The notes: generated by a model not told the origin, from the sequence alone. Shown: positions 15,478 through 24,000, numbered from the stretch's first letter. The stretch is 24,868 bases of DNA from Faecalicoccus sp. (GCA_017941505.1 JAGAWH010000090.1:1-24868), one strand, 5' to 3'. Program-made: numbers and translations.

Positions 15478-16368
15478 ATGAAAGAAGTAGTAATCAACCA
15501 AAATGATGCAGGACAGCGATTAGATAAGTTTTTACTAAAAACATTCCCCCAATTGCCTAAATCTGTTATTTATAAAGCTGTCCGCAATAAAAAAATAAAA
15601 ATCAACCGTAAGCGATGTGAATTCAATCAAATGCTGAATGAAGATGATCATATCTTATTGTTTATTGATCCTGCTCTCTTAGAAGAAAAAGAGCGAGAGA
15701 CCATGCATAGTTATGGACCAATCCATGTTGTATATGAGGATGACAATATTTTGATTGTAAATAAACAAGCCGGTCTTTTAACCCAAAGCGATTCCAAAGA
15801 AGACCAGGATTGTCTTGTCGCAAGAATTCAATATTACCTTTTTAAAAAAGGAAGCTATGATCCAAATAAGGAAAATTCCTTTGCACCGGCTGTTTGTAAC
15901 AGACTGGATCGAAATACCTCCGGTCTTGTGATTGCGGCTAAAAACGCCGCAGCCCTTCGTATTGTCAATGAAGCCATTGCCAATCGAAAGATCCATAAAT
16001 ACTATATGGCGCTTGTAGAAGGAATACCGGGATGGGAAAAAAAGGAAGTATCCTGTTATATCAAAAAAGAGGGAACCAAAGCTATTGTACGCAAAGATGC
16101 CCAAAAAGAATTCCAGCATGCCCTTGAGACAGTTCGCTTGATGAAGGTTAAAAAGAATCAGTCCATTTGTCAAATTGAACTTAAAACGGGACGCTTTCAT
16201 CAAATTCGAGCTACTATGGCATGGCTTGGCTACCCTTTAACCGGAGATTCCAAATATGGATATAAAGGAAAAAGAACGCCAATAAAACTATGTGCCTACC
16301 GTTTGGAATTTGAAGATATAAATTTGGACCTAAAACAGAAAATTTTTGAAATTTCTTCTCAATTGTGA
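15478..16368 (+). CDS. RluA-family rRNA pseudouridine synthase (RluC/RluD-like)
   Basis: 296 aa, ATG with AGAGGA upstream. Isomerises uridine to pseudouridine in rRNA. N-terminal S4 RNA-binding domain about 12-62 (GQRLDKFLLKTFP, VRNKKIKINRKR), then the catalytic domain with NRLDRNTSGL (Asp144 the conserved catalytic aspartate; Asn replaces the common His at the motif start) and the GRFHQIRATMAWLGYP motif near the C-terminus. Specific target uridines cannot be read from the sequence. First gene of a probable three-gene operon with the peptidase-like and patatin genes. Confidence 0.9.
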   Translation: MKEVVINQNDAGQRLDKFLLKTFPQLPKSVIYKAVRNKKIKINRKRCEFNQMLNEDDHILLFIDPALLEEKERETMHSYGPIHVVYEDDNILIVNKQAGLLTQSDSKEDQDCLVARIQYYLFKKGSYDPNKENSFAPAVCNRLDRNTSGLVIAAKNAAALRIVNEAIANRKIHKYYMALVEGIPGWEKKEVSCYIKKEGTKAIVRKDAQKEFQHALETVRLMKVKKNQSICQIELKTGRFHQIRATMAWLGYPLTGDSKYGYKGKRTPIKLCAYRLEFEDINLDLKQKIFEISSQL

Positions 16369-16381
16369 GGGTATTGTTAGA

Positions 16382-16981
16382 TTGAACTTTTATACTAGTA
16401 GTATGGAAGTTTTTTTAATAATATTAATCGTGTATCTATATGACATGAAGCAGGAAAGAAAAGGATATCTGGATTCTGTTTTGATCATTTTAGGATGGCT
16501 TTCTATTGTATGTCTAACAGGAAACGAATACAGATGGATTTATTCCATCATCTTAGCTTTTTTCATTCTATTATTTCTGCAGGATATGGATACCATGTAT
16601 TTTTCCTATCACTGGCTGATTCCTGTGTTGGGAATATGCGTCTTATGGTGGTTCTTTGATCCTGTAAAGATATTGGATAGAATACTTGGAATGCTGCTGT
16701 ATGGAGGACCGGCACTTATTATGCATATTTGTAGAAAAGAATGGATTGGATCTGCCGATTGTATTGGCTTTTTGATATCGGGAATGATGCTTGGATGGGA
16801 ACGTATGATTGTTGCCTTTATGGTTTCTGTTGGCATTGCTTTGATATGGAGCTTAGTTTTGTATCTTAAAAAGAAAGAACCATTGATTCCTTACATATCC
16901 TGTCTATGTGTGGGATTATGGATTTCTTTATTGCGAGGTTATACAATTTTTTACTTCTTTAGTGATATACTGAGGATATGA
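16382..16981 (+). CDS. A24-family prepilin-peptidase-like membrane protein
   Basis: 199 aa from TTG 16382, with TGAGGG 11-12 bases upstream; ATG 16403 (MEVFLIIL) is possible but lacks a ribosome site. Six or so hydrophobic segments. Two aspartates sit as in A24 peptidases: DMDTMYFSYHWLIP (first Asp, followed by the Ile-Pro-like turn) and GSADCIGFLISGMMLGW, which corresponds to the G-x-G-D motif but with Ser-Ala in place of the usual glycine. It lacks the N-terminal methylase domain of PilD, as in TadV-type enzymes. No pilus genes are nearby. Its stop overlaps the patatin start (ATGA), indicating coupling. Confidence 0.6.
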   Translation: MNFYTSSMEVFLIILIVYLYDMKQERKGYLDSVLIILGWLSIVCLTGNEYRWIYSIILAFFILLFLQDMDTMYFSYHWLIPVLGICVLWWFFDPVKILDRILGMLLYGGPALIMHICRKEWIGSADCIGFLISGMMLGWERMIVAFMVSVGIALIWSLVLYLKKKEPLIPYISCLCVGLWISLLRGYTIFYFFSDILRI

Positions 16982-18252
16982 ATAAGAAATTAGGTTTAGT
17001 TCTTGGAGGCGGAGGGGCCAGAGGCTGTTATGAAGCAGGTGCCTGGCAGGCTTTTGAAGAACAGGGAATACATTTTGATTGCGTAGCAGGCTCCAGCATC
17101 GGTGCAATAATCGGGGCTCTTTATGTCCAGCAGGGAAAGGATAAGGCTATTGAATTTATTTTGAAAATATCCCCATCCCGCATAGTAGAGGGTTGGTCCG
17201 ATCTACCAAAGGATATGGAGCAATTGATTGCGGACAGACAGAAAATCGGAGCTTTTATTTCCAAATACTTAACGCAGGGAAGTGACATTACCCCGCTCAA
17301 GGAAAGTATTCGGGGTATGCTGGATTTTAAAGCCTTTAAAGAATCTAAGGTTGATTTTGCGTGCATGACTTTCAATGCATCAAAATGGGTGCCGCAGCCT
17401 TTCTTTAAAAAGGATATTACTGCAGACAATATGCAGGATGTTCTGATTGCGAGTGCTTCCTGTTTTCCGGCGTTTCCAATGTTGGAAATGAAGGGGGAGA
17501 GCTTTATCGACGGAGGGTATGCGGATAATTTGCCGGTAGACCTTGCCAAGCAGATGGGAGCGGAAGAAATTATTGCCATCGATGTTAAAGGACCGGGATT
17601 TGTGAAACCGAGAATCGAGGATGGAACGGTACGGTATTTTGAACCAATCCTTCAATTGGGTAATTTTTTAGATTTTAACAAAGCACTTGCCAGGAAAACC
17701 CTGAAAATCGGTTATCTGGAAACCAATAAATATTTGAATGTGTGCTGCGGATGGATTTATACATTTCTCAGTTCAGACTGGCCGAACATTTATGTATTAG
17801 AGCATTATATTGAAGCCAAATTAGAAGAGCTGGATATTCAAATTTCCATAGAAACAATTAATCGGACTCAGCAGCAGGTTATGGGATACAAGGCCATTAT
17901 CCCTAAAACGAAATTTATGTCGGAATACAAATATACCCGATTAATTGAAATGCTGGGGGCCATGGCAAAAATAGATCCGGTTAAATTGTACAGGTGGAGC
18001 GATTTTATGGATATTCTGTTTGAAAAATTAGATGTTATTTCTAAGAAGACCGATGGTAAGGATGACTGGACCAGCTGGGAAAAGCAGGTTTTATTGGAAG
18101 AAAGGACAGTAGGGTTCTATCGTTTCTTGAAAGCGGGAAAAGGAAAACTGCCACTTGTAGCAGGCCCACTGGCTTCGATGTTTGAAAACACGTACAGTAT
18201 GGCAGTTATCTGGTATTGTCTGGATGTTTTTTATCGGAAAAATAAGAAATAA
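16978..18252 (+). CDS. Patatin-like phospholipase (RssA-type)
   Basis: 424 aa, ATG overlapping the previous stop by four bases. N-terminal patatin domain about 5-205: oxyanion loop GGGGARG (10-16), nucleophile elbow GSSIG with Ser40, and DGG with Asp178 forming the Ser-Asp dyad. Expected to hydrolyse acyl chains from lipids, cytoplasmic or peripheral on the membrane; no signal peptide. The 220 residues after the domain are not recognised; they include a hydrophobic stretch near the end (MAVIWYCLDVFY). The 3' end overlaps the convergent pseudouridine synthase gene by 47 bases. Confidence 0.87.
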   Translation: MNKKLGLVLGGGGARGCYEAGAWQAFEEQGIHFDCVAGSSIGAIIGALYVQQGKDKAIEFILKISPSRIVEGWSDLPKDMEQLIADRQKIGAFISKYLTQGSDITPLKESIRGMLDFKAFKESKVDFACMTFNASKWVPQPFFKKDITADNMQDVLIASASCFPAFPMLEMKGESFIDGGYADNLPVDLAKQMGAEEIIAIDVKGPGFVKPRIEDGTVRYFEPILQLGNFLDFNKALARKTLKIGYLETNKYLNVCCGWIYTFLSSDWPNIYVLEHYIEAKLEELDIQISIETINRTQQQVMGYKAIIPKTKFMSEYKYTRLIEMLGAMAKIDPVKLYRWSDFMDILFEKLDVISKKTDGKDDWTSWEKQVLLEERTVGFYRFLKAGKGKLPLVAGPLASMFENTYSMAVIWYCLDVFYRKNKK

Positions 18253-19099
18253 ATCGAGGATCAAGATCGGCAGCAATGTCGATCTTTTCCTTTGTGAGGG
18301 GATGGGTAAATACAAGGCGGCTGCACTCAAGCATAAGTCCTTTTTTATTGTGTACAGTTCCATATAACGAGTCGTTGTATACAGGATGTTTTGCCCATGC
18401 AGCATGAACGCGAATCTGATGTTTACGCCCGGTATAAATGCGGGCTTCTACTAGACTTAGATTCGTTTTTGTATTAAGCACATGAAATTCGGTTCTGGCA
18501 TCTTTTCCGGTAGGTATTACCATCATTTTCTTTGCTTCATGACGATTTCTTCCAATCGGTTTATTGATTGTATAATTTTTTTTATGGATGACTCCTTCCA
18601 ATACGGCAAGGTAATATTTTTCAATATCATGACCGGCAAAAAGATCGTCAAAGTAAGATTGAAATAAAGGATTTTTACAGAATAAAACTAAGCCGGAAGT
18701 TTCTGTATCAATACGATGAACCACACCGGCTTTATATGGATGCGAGCGGTTTAAATAAGCATTGACTCTTGCCTGCAATGTGTCTTCTGTATTTCCATCG
18801 CTATGGACTAAAAGAAAAGGAGGTTTGTTGACGATGATGCAGATTTCATCCTCATAGACAACTTCGATCGATTCAAAGGAAAGGGGACCGAAATCGATAT
18901 CCGGTTTCTTTGAAACAGTAAATAATTCATCTTTATGTAGTAAAGCGTTATGCGGATGCGACAACAAAAAGTCTTCCCATCGGGAAGTGGATATATGCAG
19001 CGATTTTCGAATATCGCTGATTTTCATATCGTCGTTTATAACAAAACGAATGGAAGTAAGACTCGTCCATTCTGCCTTAGAAAAAAAGTTCATAATCAT
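18206..19099 (-). CDS. Second RluA-family pseudouridine synthase
   Basis: 297 aa on the minus strand, starting ATG 19099 or ATG 19093; neither has a clear ribosome site. Catalytic motif HRIDTETSGL with Asp131, and GRKHQIRVHAAW later; N-terminal region about 10-60 is weakly S4-like. Same superfamily as the gene at 15478 but with the common His in the motif. Substrate unknown; related enzymes modify rRNA or tRNA. No terminator lies in its own 3' end because the tail overlaps the patatin gene, so convergent transcripts overlap here. Confidence 0.87.
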   Translation of the reverse strand: MIMNFFSKAEWTSLTSIRFVINDDMKISDIRKSLHISTSRWEDFLLSHPHNALLHKDELFTVSKKPDIDFGPLSFESIEVVYEDEICIIVNKPPFLLVHSDGNTEDTLQARVNAYLNRSHPYKAGVVHRIDTETSGLVLFCKNPLFQSYFDDLFAGHDIEKYYLAVLEGVIHKKNYTINKPIGRNRHEAKKMMVIPTGKDARTEFHVLNTKTNLSLVEARIYTGRKHQIRVHAAWAKHPVYNDSLYGTVHNKKGLMLECSRLVFTHPLTKEKIDIAADLDPRFISYFSDKKHPDNTR

Positions 19100-19121
19100 A
19101 GATTATTTTATCGTTCAAGGT

Positions 19122-19127
19122 TATAAT
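19122..19127 (+). promoter_or_regulatory. Candidate -10 box for the superoxide reductase gene
   Basis: TATAAT about 26 bases before the ATG; no good -35 hexamer at 16-18 bases. Confidence 0.35.
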
Positions 19128-19152
19128 GTCAATAGTACAGGAGGTATACATA

Positions 19153-19533
19153 ATGAAGGTAGTTAGAGCTAATAATGGTGCTGTTTACGAAGAAATCGTT
19201 GCAGCAAGAAAAGAAGGAGAAGTAACAAGCGTTAAGGATGTTAAAGCCGGCGAAGTAGACGCTGCTGTTGAAAAACACGTACCTGTAATTGAACAGGATG
19301 AAGATACATTAACAGTTAAAGTTGGTGGTGTTGCTCATCCGATGACAGAAGAACATTACATTAATGCGATTTGGATTGAATTTGAAGATGGTACATCAAT
19401 GAAAGCCGGATTAACTCCTGCTTCTAAACCGGAAGCTACATTTAATATTACCGGCAAATCCGGAAAGGTTGTAGCATACGAATACTGTAATCTGCATGGA
19501 TTGTGGAAAGCAGAATTCACAATTAAAGACTAA
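19153..19533 (+). CDS. Superoxide reductase (desulfoferrodoxin family)
   Basis: 126 aa from ATG 19153 with AGGAGG at 19138-19143; an in-frame upstream start at 19126 would lie in the promoter. Reduces superoxide to hydrogen peroxide in anaerobes. Mononuclear iron ligands of centre II are all present: His42 (in EKHVPVI), His62 and His68 ([10 protein letters not shown]), Cys112 and His115 (CNLHG); Glu40-Lys41 are the usual active-site pair. The first 36 residues have no cysteine, so the rubredoxin-like centre I is missing and the reductant must deliver electrons directly to centre II. Single gene, own terminator. Confidence 0.9.
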   Translation: MKVVRANNGAVYEEIVAARKEGEVTSVKDVKAGEVDAAVEKHVPVIEQDEDTLTVKVGGVAHPMTEEHYINAIWIEFEDGTSMKAGLTPASKPEATFNITGKSGKVVAYEYCNLHGLWKAEFTIKD

Positions 19534-19542
19534 TCTACATAT

Positions 19543-19571
19543 TGAGCTTCTTCATTGAAGCTCATTTTTTT
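19543..19571 (+). terminator. Intrinsic terminator of the superoxide reductase gene
   Basis: TGAGCTTC, loop TTCATT, GAAGCTCA, then seven T. Confidence 0.9.
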
Positions 19572-19575
19572 GAAA

Positions 19576-19604
19576 TTGAGGACAGGTAAAGAATGTGGTA
19601 CTAT
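19576..19604 (+). promoter_or_regulatory. Promoter of the putative antitoxin RNA
   Basis: TTGAGG (19576-19581), exactly 17 bases, TACTAT (19599-19604), with a TG just before. No protein follows on this strand. Confidence 0.55.
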
Positions 19605-19610
19605 AGATGT

Positions 19611-19706
19611 GTAAAAAAGGATCACCGATGACGGTTGTCCTCAAATAATTAACGTTTAATGACCGCTAATTTGTCAGGACTGGCGGTCATTATTCATGTT
19701 GTTTTT
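19611..19706 (+). ncRNA. Putative type I antitoxin RNA
   Basis: From the predicted start at about 19611 to a hairpin with 10 bp stem (19657-19666 with 19683-19692) and a T-rich tail ending near 19706; about 95 nt. It is antisense to the last 33 bases of the toxin frame and to the toxin 3' UTR. Its 5' part (AGGATCACC, GATGAC, GGTTGTCCT) is near-copied at the 5' end of the toxin message. Confidence 0.5.
19612..19641 (-). terminator. Terminator of the toxin message
   Basis: On the minus strand AGGACAACC, loop GTCATC, GGTGATCCT, then six T; two central mismatches in the stem. Confidence 0.55.
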
Positions 19707-19805
19707 ATTCGATTTAATGAGCATGCCCAGTTGGATTGCTTTAATCACAAGAGCGATTATCGCAATTACCAGGGCTATTAAACTGATAACCGAATCAACA
19801 CTCAT
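19674..19805 (-). CDS. Small hydrophobic type I toxin (holin-like/TxpA-type)
   Basis: 43 aa: MSVDSVISLIALVIAIIALV followed by IKAIQLGMLIKSNKNN and MNNDRQS. One membrane helix at 6-21 and a polar, lysine/asparagine tail, the usual design of Gram-positive type I toxins such as TxpA/BsrG and Fst or the holin-like toxin family. Ribosome site AAAGGAGGTGA is one of the strongest in the window but lies in a hairpin. Expected action: insertion into the cell's own membrane when antitoxin RNA falls. The short opposite-strand frame (19696-19887) is its shadow. Confidence 0.72.
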   Translation of the reverse strand: MSVDSVISLIALVIAIIALVIKAIQLGMLIKSNKNNMNNDRQS

Positions 19806-19813
19806 AAAGCTCA

Positions 19814-19828
19814 CCTCCTTTCGGGAGG
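19814..19828 (-). promoter_or_regulatory. Hairpin sequestering the toxin ribosome site
   Basis: Minus strand CCTCC, loop CGAAA, GGAGG; the GGAGG is the ribosome site of the toxin, nine bases before its ATG. Typical translational lock of type I toxins. A second leader hairpin (CCTCTC with GAGAGG) lies just upstream at about 19847-19865. Confidence 0.6.
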
Positions 19829-19862
19829 AAAGAGAGGATATTGCTTCCTCTCAAATTCAGAG

Positions 19863-19921
19863 AGGACAACCGCCACCGTTATGGTGATCCTGTGCGGAAT
19901 TACTTCCGCAAAATCATTGTA
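19863..19921 (-). promoter_or_regulatory. 5' end of toxin message: -10 box, 5' hairpin and terminal repeat
   Basis: Candidate -10 TACAAT (minus, 19916-19921) with a poor -35. Then a 7 bp hairpin TGCGGAA/TTCCGCA (19893-19910). Bases 19863-19891 read on the minus strand start AGGATCACC and end GGTTGTCCT and can pair with the message's 3' end (GAGGACAACC...GGTGATCCT), so the message could close 5' to 3'. Confidence 0.45.
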
Positions 19922-19986
19922 ACAAACGCATCTAACCATACCGTAACAGAGTACAATTTTCTTAAAAAATCTTAATCAATTATTCG

Positions 19987-20018
19987 ATAGATAGCTTTCT
20001 AAGTTATCTATTTTTTTC
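19987..20018 (+). terminator. Terminator-like hairpin without an assigned gene
   Basis: 11 bp stem with one G-T pair (ATAGATAGCTT / AAGTTATCTAT), loop TCT, then seven T. Nothing coding precedes it on the plus strand; it may end an unseen small RNA or shield glgC. The remainder of 19922-20143 is AT-rich with no gene. Confidence 0.6.
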
Positions 20019-20143
20019 TAAATAAAAAAGAAAAATACATTCCATTTTTACAAACTTTTGATTAGAATTTTTCAATTCAGAATTCAAAAAACATCGAATA
20101 AAAATCCTAAACTTAAAAAATAGAAATGAAATTAAAAAAACTA

Positions 20144-20157
20144 TGAAAACGCTAACA
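20144..20157 (+). promoter_or_regulatory. cre site (CcpA operator) upstream of glgC
   Basis: TGAAAACGCTAACA matches the cre consensus TGWNANCGNTNWCA at every defined position. Its centre is about 60 bases before the predicted start of transcription and it ends 16 bases before the -35 box, the location used by CcpA to activate (as at ackA) rather than block. Confidence 0.75.
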
Positions 20158-20173
20158 AATTTCTATATTTTGT

Positions 20174-20203
20174 TTGGAAAACATCATTAAAGTGGTATAT
20201 ACT
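20174..20203 (+). promoter_or_regulatory. Promoter of the glgCDA operon
   Basis: TTGGAA (20174-20179), 18-base spacer, TATACT (20198-20203); start near 20210. Confidence 0.6.
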
Positions 20204-20239
20204 TGAGATAAGTAAAGCTATGTTTAGGAGGATGCTTTT

Positions 20240-21379
20240 ATGGAACAAAATAATATGCTCGCCATGATTTTAGCGGGCGGGCGCGGTAGCCGTTTGTATG
20301 ACTTAACAAAGAAAAACGCGAAACCGGCTGTTTACTTTGGTGGAAAGTATCGTATTATTGACTTCCCACTTTCTAACTGTGCAAACTCCAACATTAACGT
20401 TGTTGGTGTATTGACTCAGTACGAACCAGTTCAGTTAAATGCTTACGCAGGCGCTGGACAGAGATGGGGCCTTGATACACGCGGAAGCGGTGTCTATGTA
20501 TTGCCACCTTCACAGACTGACGGAAGAGATTTCGGTGTTTATAAGGGAACTGCAGACGCAATTACTCAGAACATTGAATTTATCGACCGTTTCAATCCGG
20601 ATCAGGTATTAATTCTTTCCGGTGACCACATCTATAAGATGGACTACGATGCAATGTTGAATGTTCACAAGGAAAACAAGGCTGAATGTACAATCGCAGT
20701 TATGCCTGTACCTTGGGAAGAAGCTTCACGTTTCGGTATCATGAACTGTGATGACGAAGGCAACATTGTTGAATTCGAAGAAAAACCAAAAGAACCGAAA
20801 TCTAACCTTGCTTCCATGGGTATCTATATCTTCAACTGGAAAGCTCTTCGTAAAGCATTAATTGAAGATGATAAGATTGACCGTGATGAACACGACTTCG
20901 GTAAGCACATCATCCCTTCATTCTTAAATGATGGCAAAAAGATGATCGCTTGGAAGTTTGAAGGCTATTGGAAAGATGTTGGAACTGTAGACTCCCTGTG
21001 GGAAGCTAACATGGACTTAATCAACAAGCCTGATGAATTGAATCTTGATGATCCAAATTGGAAAATTTATACAGAAGATATCCCTGCATTACCAACTTAT
21101 GTTGCCGCAACCGGTAAAGTTGAACACAGTTATGTAAACCAGGGTGCTGTTGTGCGCGGTTTCGTTAAAGATTCCGTAATCTCACACAACGTAACAATCG
21201 CTGAAGATGCAGAAGTTGTTGAATCTGTATTATTACCGGGTGTTACTGTAGGTAAAGGCGCAAAAGTTTATAAGGCAATTGTAGCTGAAAACGTTAAGAT
21301 CGACGACGAAGCTGTTGTTGGAACTAAGAACAGCAAGGAAGTCGCTTTAGTCGCTAAGCGCGTAAAGAAAGGTGAGTAG
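20240..21379 (+). CDS. glgC: Glucose-1-phosphate adenylyltransferase catalytic subunit
   Basis: 379 aa, ATG with TAGGAGG. Makes ADP-glucose from ATP and glucose 1-phosphate, the committed step of glycogen synthesis. N-terminal nucleotidyltransferase with [10 protein letters not shown] (11-20, nucleotide-binding loop), [20 protein letters not shown], and the GTADAITQN loop near 114-122; the C-terminal part is a left-handed beta-helix (hexapeptide-like [15 protein letters not shown]). Codons are strongly biased to a small preferred set, unlike the left island, suggesting high expression. Overlap-free, four bases before the glgD start. Confidence 0.97.
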   Translation: MEQNNMLAMILAGGRGSRLYDLTKKNAKPAVYFGGKYRIIDFPLSNCANSNINVVGVLTQYEPVQLNAYAGAGQRWGLDTRGSGVYVLPPSQTDGRDFGVYKGTADAITQNIEFIDRFNPDQVLILSGDHIYKMDYDAMLNVHKENKAECTIAVMPVPWEEASRFGIMNCDDEGNIVEFEEKPKEPKSNLASMGIYIFNWKALRKALIEDDKIDRDEHDFGKHIIPSFLNDGKKMIAWKFEGYWKDVGTVDSLWEANMDLINKPDELNLDDPNWKIYTEDIPALPTYVAATGKVEHSYVNQGAVVRGFVKDSVISHNVTIAEDAEVVESVLLPGVTVGKGAKVYKAIVAENVKIDDEAVVGTKNSKEVALVAKRVKKGE

Positions 21380-21383
21380 TATT

Positions 21384-22505
21384 ATGTGTGACGCATTAGG
21401 TATTATTGCATATAATGATCCGACTGTTTACGTCAGCGGACTTGAAAAATATCGCCCACTTGCGGCAATCAATTTCTTAGGAAGATACCGTCTGGTTGAC
21501 TTCCCAATCTCAAACATGGTTAACTCCGGAATCGAAGATATCGATGTTTATATTAACGGAAATCCACGTCCAATGATCGAACATTTAGGAAGTGGACGTC
21601 AGTTCAACATTAACTCAAAACATGGTAACTTAAACTTATTCCCTCTTTATTTACAAGAAGGAACAAGAAACCGTTTCTATGTACCGGATATCGCAAGCTA
21701 CTATGATACTTTAGACCGTATCGAAGAAGCTACCGGTGATTATGTTGTTATCGCTCCGGCTAACATCGTTTATGTAGCTAACTATGCAGATTTATTAGAT
21801 CAGCACGTTCAGAGCGGTGCCGACATCACTATTTTATTCACAAACGTTTCAGACGCTAAAGATAAATACAGAGGCGCTGATTTATTAGATATGAACCGCC
21901 AGAGAGGCGTTCTTGGTATCAAACAGAACCAGGGAACTGCAAAGAATGCTGCATTATCTTTACAGACTTATATCTTAAAGAAGAGCGTATTCATGGATCT
22001 TGTTAAAGAAGCTAACGCTGTCAGCGGAATGTATTGGTTCAAAGACATCGTTAACGATCATTGCGGTGATATGGATATCCGCGGCGTTAAGTACAACGGC
22101 AAAGTATATTCAATCAATGATTTACCTTCATATTTCGAATGCAACATGGCAATGTTAGACGAAGCTTCTTTGAAAGCATTCGGAAACCCTGACTGGCCGA
22201 TTTATACACGTACAAGCGATTCTGCTCCTACTATCTATGGTAAGAATGGCTCTGCAGAAAACTCATTCATCTCTAATGGATGCACAATCGACGGTGAAGT
22301 TAAGAACTCTATCGTTGGCCGCGGCGTTATTATCGGTAAGAACGCTCAGATTGACAGCTGCGTACTTATGCCGGGTGCTGTAATCGGTGACAACGCAATC
22401 TTAAGTGACTGCATCATCGATAAGGGCGCTAAGATTACTAAGAAGAAAGAATTGTTCGGTACTGCCGAAGATCCTATCTATGTAGGAAGAAAGGAGAACA
22501 TTTAA
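21384..22505 (+). CDS. glgD: Glucose-1-phosphate adenylyltransferase regulatory subunit
   Basis: 373 aa from ATG 21384 (MCDALGIIAYND) with AAAGG upstream; GTG 21372 is in frame but overlaps the glgC stop. Homologous to GlgC along its length (GRYRLVDFPISN, C-terminal beta-helix with NSIVGRGVIIGKNA) but without the GGRGSRL nucleotide loop, which is the mark of the GlgD subunit found in Bacillota; it modulates GlgC in a heterotetramer. Its stop overlaps the glgA start by one base (TAATG). Confidence 0.95.
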   Translation: MCDALGIIAYNDPTVYVSGLEKYRPLAAINFLGRYRLVDFPISNMVNSGIEDIDVYINGNPRPMIEHLGSGRQFNINSKHGNLNLFPLYLQEGTRNRFYVPDIASYYDTLDRIEEATGDYVVIAPANIVYVANYADLLDQHVQSGADITILFTNVSDAKDKYRGADLLDMNRQRGVLGIKQNQGTAKNAALSLQTYILKKSVFMDLVKEANAVSGMYWFKDIVNDHCGDMDIRGVKYNGKVYSINDLPSYFECNMAMLDEASLKAFGNPDWPIYTRTSDSAPTIYGKNGSAENSFISNGCTIDGEVKNSIVGRGVIIGKNAQIDSCVLMPGAVIGDNAILSDCIIDKGAKITKKKELFGTAEDPIYVGRKENI

Positions 22506-23950
22506 TGGCTTCAATTTTAATGGTTGCTGCTGAAGGTTTACCTTTCATCAAGACAGGTGGTCTTGCTGATGTAGTTGGATCTTTGCCAATCTCATTAACT
22601 GAACTGGGCCATGAAGTTAAGGTTGTTCTTCCTCTTTATAAGAAAATTGCTGAAAAATATCTCGACAATCCGGATATGCATTTTATCTGCGAATACTCTG
22701 TATCTATTAACTACAGAGAAGTTCCGGTAAGAATTTACTCACAGACAGTAAATAACGTTGCTTATTTCTTTGTTCAGCATCAGGGATATTTTGAAAGAGA
22801 TACACTGTATGGATATGACGATGACGGAGAACGTTTCGCATACTTCCAGAAGGCAGTTATCGAAATGTTGAATCAGTTAAACTACTGGCCACAGATTATC
22901 CATTGCCATGACTGGCAGACTGGTATGATTCCTTGTATGGTTAAGGAAACTCATGATAACGATGGACGTTACCGCAACATCCGCTTTATCTATACAATCC
23001 ACAACCTTGCATTCCAGGGAAACTTCGGACCTGAAATGCTGGATTCCTGCTTAGGTCTTCCTTGGTACTTATTCGATAACGGAAACGTACGTTATGACGG
23101 TGGAATTTCATTCATGAAATCTGCAATCCTTTATTCAGATAAGGTTACTACAGTTTCTCCTACATATGCACAGGAAATCCTGACTCCGCAATACGGAGAA
23201 CATTTAGAAGCTGTATTAAACATGCGTAAGTATGACCTTTGGGGTATTGTTAACGGAATCGACATCGAACTTTGGAATCCAAAGACTGACCCGGAAATTC
23301 CTTATCACTACGACAAGGTTAACGTTAAAGAAAATAAATTAAAAGACAAATTAGCTCTGCAGAAGGAACTCGGTCTTGAAGAGAATCCTGATGTATTGTT
23401 AGTTGGTGTTGTATCTCGTTTAACTTGGCAGAAGGGATTCTATCTGATGATGGAACAGTTGGATGCAATCTGTGCTGCTCCGATTCAGTTAGCAATCTTA
23501 GGTACAGGTGAAACTCAGATCGAAACTAAGTTCAGAGAACTGGAAAACGGAAACAAGGGTAAGATCTGCTTCTACCAGGGCTACAGTGAAAGCTTAGCAC
23601 ACCGCATTTATGCAGGTAGTGACTTGTTCTTAATGCCTAGCTTGTTCGAACCATGCGGTCTGTCTCAGTTATGCTCTTTACGTTACGGAACTCTTCCGTT
23701 AGTACGTGAAGTTGGTGGCTTAAAAGACACTGTACAGCCATATAACGAATACGATAAGACCGGAAACGGATTCAGCTTTGCGAACTACGATTCCAACGAA
23801 CTGATCCACACATTGTATTATGCAGTTGATGTATATTACAACCGTAAAGAGGATTGGGAAATCTTAAGAACTAACGCTATGAACTCTGATGTATCATGGC
23901 AGCAGAGTGCAAAGACTTACGACCTGTTATACAAAGAAGTATTAGGTTAA
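22505..23950 (+). CDS. glgA: Glycogen synthase (ADP-glucose dependent)
   Basis: 481 aa, ATG with AAGGAG. Extends alpha-1,4-glucan from ADP-glucose. GT5 family: KTGGLADVVGSLP at 16-28 (ADP-glucose binding), HCHDWQTGMIP, SRLTWQKGF starting the C-terminal Rossmann domain, and PSLFEPCGLSQL with the catalytic glutamate region near 375. Length is normal. glgB, glgP and the debranching enzyme are not present in this window, so the operon here covers only supply of ADP-glucose and chain growth. Last gene of the operon; a hairpin follows. Confidence 0.97.
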   Translation: MASILMVAAEGLPFIKTGGLADVVGSLPISLTELGHEVKVVLPLYKKIAEKYLDNPDMHFICEYSVSINYREVPVRIYSQTVNNVAYFFVQHQGYFERDTLYGYDDDGERFAYFQKAVIEMLNQLNYWPQIIHCHDWQTGMIPCMVKETHDNDGRYRNIRFIYTIHNLAFQGNFGPEMLDSCLGLPWYLFDNGNVRYDGGISFMKSAILYSDKVTTVSPTYAQEILTPQYGEHLEAVLNMRKYDLWGIVNGIDIELWNPKTDPEIPYHYDKVNVKENKLKDKLALQKELGLEENPDVLLVGVVSRLTWQKGFYLMMEQLDAICAAPIQLAILGTGETQIETKFRELENGNKGKICFYQGYSESLAHRIYAGSDLFLMPSLFEPCGLSQLCSLRYGTLPLVREVGGLKDTVQPYNEYDKTGNGFSFANYDSNELIHTLYYAVDVYYNRKEDWEILRTNAMNSDVSWQQSAKTYDLLYKEVLG

Positions 23951-23966
23951 TATTCAGCTTATAGCT

Positions 23967-24000
23967 TACGAGGTGATCCATCTCAAATGGACACCTCGTA
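23967..24000 (+). terminator. Hairpin after glgA
   Basis: TACGAGGTG pairs with CACCTCGTA, and inside it TCCA pairs with TGGA around a 7-base loop. No T-run follows, so termination would be weak. The rest of the 286-base gap to ptsH has further short pairings (GGCCTT at 24024 with AAGGCC at 24053) but no gene. Confidence 0.5.

Noticed and set aside
19696..19887. 63-residue plus-strand frame
   Set aside because: It is the complement of the toxin gene and its leader; the minus-strand peptide has the ribosome site and toxin design.
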